Origin: Delphinapterus leucas
Taxonomy: Eukaryota; Chordata; Mammalia; Artiodactyla; Monodontidae
Direction: 5' to 3'
DNA length: 64,000 nt
Assembly: GCF_002288925.2 (NCBI RefSeq)
Contig: NW_022098023.1
Coordinates: forward strand, 32,089,689-32,153,688
Below the pieces are notes generated by a model. The model was given only the letters and a program-made list of their open reading frames with translations, was not told the origin of the DNA and made no database searches. The translations under genes and the position numbers were made by a program. Of this stretch, positions 56,386 to 64,000 are shown piece after piece (within the stretch, counting starts at the first letter, position 1; every line of letters starts with the position of its first letter).

Positions 56386-56755
56386 ATATTTTTTTTCAAG
56401 AAGTAATTACTCAAAGACAGGTGCAGGACTTCCCTGGTGGTGCAGTGGTTAAGAATCCACCTGCCAATGCAGGGGACATGGGTTCAAGCCCCCATCTGGG
56501 AAGATCCCACATGCTGGGGAGCAACTAAGGCTGTGCACCACAATTACTGAGCCTGCACTCTAGAGGCCCCGAGCCACAACTACTGAGCCCACGAGCCACA
56601 ACAACTGAAGCCCGTGTGCCTAGAGCCCATGCTCCTCAACAAGAGGAGCCACTGCAATGAGAAGCCCGCACACCGCAACAAAGAGTAGCCCCCACTCGCT
56701 GCAACTAGAGAAAGCCGGCGCGCAGCAATGAAGACCCAACACAGCCAAAAATAAA

Positions 56756-56855
56756 NNNNNNNNNNNNNNNNNNNNNNNNNNNNNNNNNNNNNNNNNNNNN
56801 NNNNNNNNNNNNNNNNNNNNNNNNNNNNNNNNNNNNNNNNNNNNNNNNNNNNNNN
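56756..56855. other. Assembly gap, 100 N
   Basis: Exactly 100 N, a common placeholder length, so the true size is unknown. It lies within the tail of a SINE. Confidence 0.97.
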
Positions 56856-56859
56856 ATAA

Positions 56860-56862
<3 letters not shown>

Positions 56863-56905
<43 letters not shown>
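56863..56905. repeat. (TA)n microsatellite
   Basis: About 21 ta units immediately after the gap, forming the tail of the SINE. Confidence 0.95.
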
Positions 56906-56909
<4 letters not shown>

Positions 56910-56919
56910 ACAGGTGCAG

Positions 56920-57419
56920 TGAGAAATCACTGATGTGGGAAATGGGAAACTGATGAGACGAAGTTTGTTTCAACGGTAGGGTTAAAAGGAAAGGGTTGGA
57001 CCAGTGACACAACCATCGGCATGTTGTCATCTGCAGTTTGTTCTGTGGAATGGCCTTAGGCCCTAGGTACACAAACCAACTATTTGTTGAAAAACTGTAC
57101 TTTGGAGACCGAACCAGATTTCTCACAGCTTCCTACAAGGTGTCAGGACAACAGATCTGTGAACAAACAAAAGGTTGCTTGGGCTACTACATACAAACTG
57201 AAAGATTCACAGCAGTATGCAATGATGCTTCCTTAGAGAGCGCCCCATTGGCTGCCAGGGAGAAACCAGTTCCCAAGGCCGTCTGGTATTCAAGACTTTT
57301 CCCAATCACAGCCCAACCACTTTTCCAAAGGTAACTGCTTTGCTCCCTGACACAAGCAAATTGCTTCCTCTGTCCAGACTACTGGGTTCACTATCACCTC
57401 CCCCAGTCTCAAGACACAC
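56920..57419. other. Unique sequence with a 98-codon open frame
   Basis: The frame at 57038-57334 ends just after a GTAACT that could be a donor (ttccaaag before it), but no acceptor, motif or family is recognised. I do not call a gene. Confidence 0.3.
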
Positions 57420-57755
57420 ATTGCCCTTGCCCATCCAGAATGCCTTCCTTGTACCTCTCCATCTTTCCAAATCTGATCTCAAGAAATCTCTCAAGTCTCA
57501 CCTCCTTCACGAAACTTTCTAGCTCACTACAGCCTAAAAAAATCTCTCTTTCCTCCCATAACCTCTATTGTATATAGTCTGTGGTCTGAGTGATGACATA
57601 CCTGTACAGGCAATTTTATTAGTATGTGTTTTATCTGTTCAATTGGACTATAAATGCCTTAAAGAAAAGGACTAAGAATCATTCATTCTTGTTTTCACAC
57701 CCTCAAAGAGTGAGGGTCTAACACATAGTCAGTGTTCAATAAATGTTGATAACTT
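57420..57755 (+). repeat. L2 3' end
   Basis: 'ttgcccttgcccatccagaatgccttcc', 'aagtctcacctccttcacgaaactttc', 'ttggactataaatgccttaaag' and the terminal 'gggtctaacacatagtcagtgttcaataaatgttgataac' form a clear L2 tail. Confidence 0.65.
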
Positions 57756-57978
57756 TATGTAGATGGAAAAGGGAAAGACCCTGTATTAGGGAACTAAAAG
57801 CTACTATAAAAAGTGCAATGCAATGGTTGAAACTGTCCAGTTTTAGCACGAGGCTTGCCTTTGCACAGGTGTTCAGGGCGCCAGCTGATGCAGCTCTGCC
57901 AACTTCAACAAATGGCTTCCATCATCAGTTTCATGGCTTCCATCCCCCACCCCAACCCCCAGTAGAAAGAGAGGGAAA
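57756..57978. other. Unique sequence
   Basis: Nothing recognised. A c-rich run (ccccaccccaaccccc) lies at 57946-57961. Confidence 0.35.
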
Positions 57979-57991
57979 AGTAGAGATCCAG

Positions 57992-58200
57992 GGCTTCCCT
58001 GGTGGTGCAGTGGTTGAAAGTCCACCTGCCGATGCAGGGGACACGGGTTCGTGCCCCGGTCCAGGAAGATCCCACATGCCGCGGAGCGCCTGGGCCCGTG
58101 AGCCATGGCCGCTGAGCCTGTGCGTCCGGAGCGCATGCTCCGCAACGGGAGAGGCCACAACGGTGAGAGGCCCGCATACCGCAAAAAAAAAAAAAAAAAA
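57992..58200 (+). mobile_element. CHR-type SINE, short cetacean form, perfect target duplication
   Basis: Complete copy with head 'ggcttccctggtggtgcag', 'gggttcgtgccccggtcc', 'tgcgtccggagcgcatgctcc', 'cccgcataccgc' and an uninterrupted A18 tail. agtagagatccag lies directly on both sides (57979-57991, 58201-58213). The exact flanks and clean tail mark a recent insertion. Confidence 0.96.
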
Positions 58201-58213
58201 AGTAGAGATCCAG

Positions 58214-58919
58214 TGCCAGACTTTCCCTCTCGAAATGAGTGAGATGTTGCACACATCAATTTTGAGCACATTTCTTTGCCTCAATCCTGGCTGCAGAGGG
58301 AGCTGGGCACTGCAGTGCTGAGGTAGGCAGCCACTCCCAGCTGCAGCTCTGCCATCAGGAAAGAAGGGTAGAAGAAGTTTCCGTGGACAAGTAGCACCCT
58401 CAACACAGACACTCCGGGCATCTTTCCCGCCTGCAGAGCTGATGAAACTTTTTATCTAACGACATAGTGTCCTTCTTGATGCTGGAATCAGGCTTTCTAT
58501 GAAACGTCAACCTCTTGTAATCCAGGGATGAATCTCATCTCTCCCTGCTCAAATCTCACCACGGAGTGGCCAAGAACCACATTTTGGGATAATGTGCCAA
58601 GCAGAAGTAGCTCTCTCTCTTCACTGTCCAGTAGACGAGGAAAGCCCTGTCCCCTTACGTCTCCATGGTGAGTCCAAGTGAAAGATGCCTCCTGCCCACC
58701 AGCTCACCTCCCATCTGCTGTCTCACTGAGGGGCTGGGATCAGTGAGGACTTCCCCTGCTGCTGACTGTCAAAGAGGCTGGAGTGTCCTATGCGTTTCAA
58801 TTTATTGTACTCTCATGTCCCCAGAGCCACACTTACCTCCTAAGTTTTGTAACAAATATGCCCAGACCACTTAGAGATATTGAGAGGCTATCCACATAAT
58901 ACCTAATTTTAATTCAATT
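58214..58919. other. Unique sequence
   Basis: Moderate GC. 'ccatggtgagtcc' at about 58,664 is donor-like, but no matching acceptor is seen. Confidence 0.35.
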
Positions 58920-59500
58920 CTAAAACATTTATCTATTGTATATTATGAGCAAAGCACTATGTAGATACTGAGATTTTTTAAATTCCTGCCCTGAAGTTGT
59001 TTAGAATCCCCTGCAGGGGATAGATATCAGCAACTCACTTTATTACAAAACATAATTGGGCAGGTCTAGCTAGAGATAACAAACAAAGTGCTATGAGACT
59101 GTGACCAAAAGAGCAATCAATTCTAAGTAGATGGCCAGAGAAGGCTTTAAAACATATTTAGATAAAAATGCTGCCTGGAGGAGGTGACACTTGACCGGGG
59201 CCTCGAGGGATGAGTAGAATTTTAACAAGTGGCAGAGAAAGAAAGTGACATTCTAGGCGGTGTGTGAGCAAAGGGGCAGAGGAGCCAGAGCGATCCAGAT
59301 CCAGGAGATGCCAGATGCCTGCGGGGCTGGGATGAAGGAGCCTCAGGCGTGAAGTAGGGATGGCAGGGATGGCTTTGAGTACCAGCAATGACCTGTGATT
59401 CCTGAGGAGGGCAGCAACTTGATTGGTTCCGGGTAGAAGGAAGACAACTTTGCTGATCGTGGGAAGGTGAGGTAAAGAGGCAGGAAGATTAGTGGACACT
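58920..59500 (-). repeat. L2 LINE fragment
   Basis: 'atttatctattgtatattatgagcaaagcactatg', 'gaggaggtgacacttgaccggggc', 'gatgagtagaattttaac', 'gtgtgtgagcaaaggggcagagg' and 'gaggagggcagcaacttgattgg' follow the minus-strand L2 3' order. Confidence 0.55.
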
Positions 59501-59511
59501 CCTAATAATTC

Positions 59512-59632
59512 CTTTTTTTTTGGCTATGCTGCATGGCTTGCAGGATCTTAGTTCCCTGACCAGGAATTGAAGCCAGGCCACAGGCAGTGAAAGCACCAAG
59601 TCCTGACCACTGGACCACCAGGCAACTCCCCA
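59512..59632 (-). mobile_element. CHR-type SINE, short older form, with target duplication
   Basis: T run, 'tggctatgctgcatggcttgcagg', 'cttagttccctgaccaggaattgaa', 'gaccactggaccaccaggcaactccc'. taataattc flanks it at 59503-59511 and 59633-59641. Confidence 0.85.
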
Positions 59633-59641
59633 TAATAATTC

Positions 59642-59820
59642 TTATTGAGCCCTAACTATCCAAGCACCATGCTAAGTATTTTATTTGCCTGCTCCCATTT
59701 AAGAGGGAAGTCCCATTATTATGCCCGTATTACAGCTGGGTAATGACATCCTCCACATGCAAAGGCAGGACATGAGCCAGGGCTTTGCCTGGGTAACCAT
59801 TACACTATAGTCCTGTCGAC
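59642..59820 (-). repeat. MIR SINE
   Basis: 'ttattgagccctaactatccaagcaccatgctaagta', 'ttattatgcccgtattacagctggg' and 'aggacatgagccagggctttgcc' match minus-strand MIR. Confidence 0.55.
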
Positions 59821-59926
59821 ATGACAGCTATCCAGCCTGGGGACACGAAGGGGCTGTATGAGGGCAAGTGCCATGGAGAGAGGGCACTGAACAGATGTGC
59901 CAGAGTGGGATCAAAAGAAGACTCGG

Positions 59927-60132
59927 AGGCTTCCCTGGTGGAGCAGTGGTTGAGAGTCCGCCTGCCGATGCAGGGGACACGGGTTCGTGCCCGGGTCCGG
60001 GAAGATCCCACATGCCGCAGAGCGGCTGGGCCTGTGAGCCATGGCCGCTGAGCCTGCGCGTCCGGAGCCTGTGCTCCGCAACGGGAGAGGCCACAGGAAT
60101 TAGAGGCCCGCGTACCGCAAAAAAAAAAAAAA
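59927..60132 (+). mobile_element. CHR-type SINE, short cetacean form, with target duplication
   Basis: Head 'aggcttccctggtggagcag', 'gggttcgtgcccgggtccgg', 'gcctgcgcgtccggagcctg', 'ggcccgcgtaccgc' and a poly-A tail. aagactcgg lies on both sides (59918-59926, 60133-60141). Confidence 0.95.
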
Positions 60133-60142
60133 AAGACTCGGG

Positions 60143-63100
60143 ACAGTGCCTTGAAGGAGAATGAGCCTGGAAGCGGGCAAAGATAGACCCATGGAGTTCT
60201 GAGGGCTAGAAAGGAAAAATACTGGGACTGCAAACCATTCCTGAGAGCTGGGGTCTGGAGATTAAGGCAAAACAGGCACAGAGTGGCAAGTTACAGCACT
60301 CACAGTTGTTGATACTGTGCTCAAGTAAATCAAGCAGCATGTGAACAAACAAGGCAAAAGGCAAGTGGCTGCCTGGGTGAGTTCTAATGAGCTGATTTGG
60401 AAGAAAAATTCAACTTGATTGACTGGGCTGCATTATACTGATAGCAGTAAATCCCTTTGGCCAAACAGAACTTGGTTCAACCTTAAAGGTATGCTATGCA
60501 TTATCGCTCTGCATACCAAAATATTCATCCATCTTGGGAAAGTCTAAAAAAATTATGTTTTTCCTTTCAAAGAGTGGAATGTAAAATACCCACCAAATCC
60601 ACCTGGATGGCGCCTGGGTGAATGTATTCCTTGTTATTTCATTTAAGCTGCTAAATATCTATTAGAGTAAAATTATGGGCTCTTTGCATGTGGAGTTTCT
60701 GCTTGTAGCTTCCTGAGCATCGCAGCAATAAATGTGATTCGGAGCCCTTCATTTTGTAAGGCAGATCTGCTTCATGCCTGTGATTGCCTAGCAAGTGGGC
60801 AATGGTTCCTACAAGAAACTGTTTGCTCTATGATCTAAACCAGAGGGTTGCGTAGACTCAAAAAGGTAGCCCAGATCCTGGATGGACATAATGACCAAGC
60901 AAGGGCATCTGCTGATGTTAGACTTTCAGGGGAAAACCTCAAGACACTGGCAATTAAAATTATCTAAGCATGTCTCTCTGTGACCTTCACTCTGACAGAG
61001 ACTGCTCTTTCCAGAAATGACCAACCTACTTTGCAAAGTCAGTATGACTCCTTTCTCTGTAAGCTCTTTCTACTCAACCTACAGTGTGTATTTCAGGTTT
61101 TTCAAGTGAGACACCTGTGTCCTTCACTAAGCCATGAATGGAAGGGGAAGGTGGAGGTATAACTCAAGTGCTTATAAAAACACACACAACCATTCTCTTT
61201 ATTCAGCTGTACTAACTTTCTCAGCACATAGACTGAACAAATACAAGTAAGACGTTAAGATCAGCAGCTGTATCAAAGCACAGAGCTGTCAAGTTCTGGG
61301 GGAGGCTATTTGCCAGATCAGAGCACATAAACTTTTAGGATAGAAACTAGAATATGAATTAAGCTCATATCACTCAAAAAAGAGCTGAATGCATCTGAAA
61401 CCAAAGTACACTGTCAGCCTCCTCCACTTGCTCCGGGCGCTGATGCTTCGATTAGCTATGCAAGAAGCTACCTGCTATTTTAGAATTATATGAAGTCACC
61501 TCGGGGTATCTACAAGCTTCTCACGCACAAGATACTGACTTTTTTTTTTCCTCCTTATTCTTGGCTTAGAGCACAGTTGTTGCTCCATCCCGGTAAGTAC
61601 TATATCATGGATTGTTATTGCATAAGCTGTCATTAAGGCAACTTGGCTTCTCACAGAAGAATCAGCCTGCAAACAATAATGGTTTGTTACTAAACCCCCC
61701 CCAAGACTAAAAGACACCTAGCATATTTTTTCAAGTAGTAAGTATTCCCCTAAAAGATTAGGGAGCTGACAGCTTAATTTCTAAAGAGGATTTTTTTAAA
61801 ATAATGGAGAACATTCCCTCCACCCCATTTTTAAAAAATATTTGTCTCTTGAAATAGTAACTAAATTTATAGGAACAAAAGAATAGCTCACGTGATAGGT
61901 AGCTAAGCCACGAAGCTGCCAGTGTACATAGGATTACAGGTACCATGCAGTTTAACATGTTTCTACCTGAGGTACATGGATTCTATTTTGATACTGGACG
62001 GCTTCAGAACATTTTTAGATGAAAATGTGATCATGAAAGTGAGGGCCTGACAACTCAGTCTTCAAAAGCCAAGGTTAATAAAGGGCTTTTGTAGAGTTTC
62101 CCAAATAAATACATTAACACAGTTAACCTTTGACCTACAGTGCCCTTAATCTTTCAGCCCCAAGTTTCTCTCCTGGGAAGGGTGTAACGATGTTGCCAAA
62201 ATGAGCTTTGCCAAAAAGAGTGCTGAGCACTCACTCTGGTTTAGACCGAAACCACCTTCATCACTCACCTTTCATCTTGCCAGATTTCCAGAGTCTAACT
62301 CTTCCAACTGCGCTTAGATTTCTCAGGTTTAATCTGCCCTACAAAACTTGAGTATTTCCAATGAAAAAAGAAAGGCACTAGATTTCTGCTTCTGCTCACT
62401 TAGCTCGGACGCATTTCCCAGCTCTAACTCATGATACCACCCTAAAAATTATTGCTCGGAATCTGAGTGCCCACCTGCTCCAAACTCAGATTGGAATCCC
62501 TATCCGCTAGCCCCTGTGCTAGTTTTTCACTTGTGTAACCATATGTGGCCTAAAAGTCCACTCTTCCCGAGGCTTTAATAAAACTTCCTTTACGGCACAT
62601 GCAATTACTAAGCATGCAATTTATATTTCCAGGTGCAAAAATGTCTCATGCAAATCTCTTTGACCTGAAGTAAATGCAGGCACCTTCGAAACAGGAGTCT
62701 TAGAGCCTACTTCTTACTCAACAGATCCACAGCAAACGCCACTGACCTCATCTTATTCTGCCCTACTCCAAATCGCCAGGGCTTAATTAGACATATCTGA
62801 AACCGAGCCTGGCTTCTCCAAACCCATCACGGATGAACTGGATGAACTGAGCTGCAGCTATGCAACGGCTTTTGTCTCTGTGGTTTATACAAGTAAAGAA
62901 GGTGGCTAAAATCCAAGAGTTCTACTCTTGTGACGTGAAGACTATGGCTTCTACGTGGTTCTGACCTAGGCTGTTTTGACCATATAAACTGTAAGAAAAA
63001 AAAAAAAGAATATGAAATAGTTACTGCTACCAGTATTTCAAAACGAAACCAAATGCTCTAAAGCATCACCCTGAAATCAAATTTCCAGTTGATTAAGTGG

Positions 63101-63454
63101 AAGTTTGGAAGAGGGAGAGACTGATGCATTGGGAAGCTGTTGAGTAAGTAATCTCTAGGCATGGCCCGTGGCCCATGGAGCAGCACACAAGTTGAGTGTT
63201 CCAGAAAGATTACATGAGTTACAACCCTTGACCTTTTATTCCCAGCTAGACAAGGATTAGCTCTCCTCAGCATGCAGGAAAATGTGAATGCATTTTTCTA
63301 GGGCTAGTGCTAAGGCAGAGAAGCCACCAGTGGAAGGACCATGAGTACTTCCTGTATTAATATTATCTCAACTCCTGGAAACAATAGGCAAATGCACTTG
63401 AAAAGCTACCCTTGTCCCTGGAATCAAGGAGAACGCTTTGCCATTGGCTAATTA
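60143..63454. other. Unique region, possibly intronic or conserved non-coding
   Basis: 3.3 kb with no recognised repeat, unusual for this window. It contains the candidate exon at 61525-61666. The stretch 60,400-60,830 has balanced composition and could be a conserved non-coding element, but that cannot be judged without alignment. Confidence 0.35.
61525..61666 (-). other. Candidate exon (unidentified), minus strand
   Basis: On the minus strand, attattgtttgcag ends at 61667 as a plausible acceptor. The next 142 bases are open in one frame, and the sequence tgc|GTGAGA offers a donor at 61524-61519. Residues in the frame include ADSSVRSQVALMTAYAITI, then HDIVLTGMEQQLCSKP, and a basic run RIRRKKK. 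I recognise no family. The same DNA on the plus strand shows a strong acceptor (T10, cctccttattcttggcttag) and a GTAAGT donor around only 23 bases (61570-61592). At most one of these can be real. Both may be chance in unique DNA. Confidence 0.22.
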
Positions 63455-63540
63455 CTTATTTATTCATTCAACAAATACGTATTCATAGTATACTTAAGTT
63501 CTTGCATGCATGCATCATTACGCTGGAAACACACTATAGC
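63455..63540 (-). repeat. L2 3' tail fragment (possible)
   Basis: 'acttatttattcattcaacaaatacgtattcatagtatac' is similar to the minus-strand L2 tail, but it is short. Confidence 0.35.
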
Positions 63541-64000
63541 AGGAGACCCTAGCTAAATAAATGCTAGTTTCTTTCTTTCTTCTCTCTGGGTAAACGTGTT
63601 CTAATCAAATGCAATGAACTGACAAGCAATCTTTGAGGACTGCCTTTAACTAAACTCAAGATATAACAGGAAGGGCTATGGGAGGCTCCAAGCTGCTCAT
63701 TCCTTTTTCAAATTACTTCATTTCCAAGTGGACACTGCTAACGAGAGTTAAGGTAGGCCAGCCTTCCACATGTCAGAAGTAAAGCTCATTGTGCTATCTG
63801 AAGTTTCCTTACCATATTTCTTGACGCAAAGTACAATATCATTAGATTTAAAAACAAATTAAAACAGGTATTATTTCTCTTCAGTCTTCAGGTGTAATTT
63901 GGCACATGTAAATTGTTTTTTCTTGATAATTTAAAGAGTGACATGATAGATTTGATCAGTAGCATTTTATTACAAAATCCACAGGCAATCATTACCAGGG
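63541..64000. other. Unique sequence, no feature seen
   Basis: AT-rich with no repeat or gene recognised up to the window end. Confidence 0.4.

Larger units (their letters stand above)
56427..56905 (+). mobile_element. CHR-type SINE, long form, tail interrupted by an assembly gap
   Basis: Head 'gacttccctggtggtgcagtgg', 'cacctgccaatgcagggg', 'gggaagatcccacatgctgg', 'cacaactactgagcccac' and 'ccaacacagccaaaaataaa', then the gap and a (ta)n tail. The 14-base target duplication aaagacaggtgcag is intact on both sides (56413-56426, 56906-56919), so everything between, including the gap, belongs to this one insertion. Confidence 0.92.

Noticed and set aside
57038..57334. 98-codon plus-strand frame ending near a GTAACT
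   Set aside because: No acceptor or family match. The donor-like site alone is too common to support an exon.
57992..58070. tRNA gene
   Set aside because: The head has tRNA-like A and B boxes, but this is the 5' part of a CHR SINE. The same applies to every other SINE head here.
57743..58321. 192-codon open frame on the plus strand
   Set aside because: About one third is translation of the young SINE at 57992-58200, and the rest is L2 tail and unique sequence. SINE-driven frames of this kind recur at 5792-6178, 7678-8091 and 59805-60233.
1..64000. Endogenous retrovirus or LTR elements
   Set aside because: I found no paired LTRs, no primer-binding site with polypurine tract and no retroviral gag, pol or env frame. 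Short old LTR fragments could be missed by eye.
1..64000. Bacterial or phage-type systems (operons, toxin-antitoxin, CRISPR)
   Set aside because: The sequence is plainly mammalian repeat-rich DNA. Nothing prokaryotic was seen.

Overview
This is a vertebrate nuclear DNA window, almost certainly from a whale or dolphin, and it contains no gene I can recognise with confidence. The organism call rests on the SINEs. There are 13 tRNA-derived CHR-type SINEs (cetacean/hippo/ruminant family). Five are the short, GC-rich, roughly 200-base form that ends in a sequence like gcgtaccgcaaaa, which is typical of cetaceans. I saw no BovB or Bov-tA elements, which argues against a ruminant. The rest is L1, L2, MIR, one Tigger-like MITE and AT-rich unique sequence, as expected of an intergenic or deep intronic region. 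There are no operons, ribosome binding sites, CRISPR arrays or bacterial features.

Layout. Bases 1-11,900: scattered MIR, L2 and 5'-truncated L1 pieces, two young SINEs, otherwise unique AT-rich DNA. Bases 11,930-13,912: an L1 3' end that received two processed-mRNA retrocopies, the second of which then received a SINE. Bases 13,920-39,200: mostly old, decayed material (L2 in both orientations, MIR, L1 tails, a MER2-like MITE at 16.8 kb), with four CHR SINEs and long unique stretches. Bases 40,066-51,300: an old minus-strand L1 interrupted by a 10.24-kb composite L1. The composite is a complete-length but decayed L1 (40,993-48,135) fused head-to-tail to the 5' third of a second L1 (48,136-51,232). 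One 12-base target duplication brackets the whole composite, so it looks like a single insertion of a dimer. Bases 51,300-60,140: a dense SINE/L2 region with a head-to-head pair of long SINEs next to a 100-N assembly gap. Bases 60,140-64,000: mostly unique sequence, with one candidate exon near 61.6 kb.

How the parts relate. The only coding capacity is broken retrotransposon sequence: two L1 ORF1 copies, one ORF2 plus an ORF2 fragment, and L2 reverse transcriptase remnants. The L1 machinery explains most other insertions: the SINEs and the mRNA retrocopies have A-rich tails and short target duplications typical of L1-driven retrotransposition. I found no new defence or metabolic system. The most unusual objects are the L1 dimer, the nested retrocopies at 12-13.8 kb and the SINE inverted repeat beside the gap. 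All family names come from recall of consensus features, not a database search. Boundaries of old repeats (L2, MIR, L1M) are approximate.
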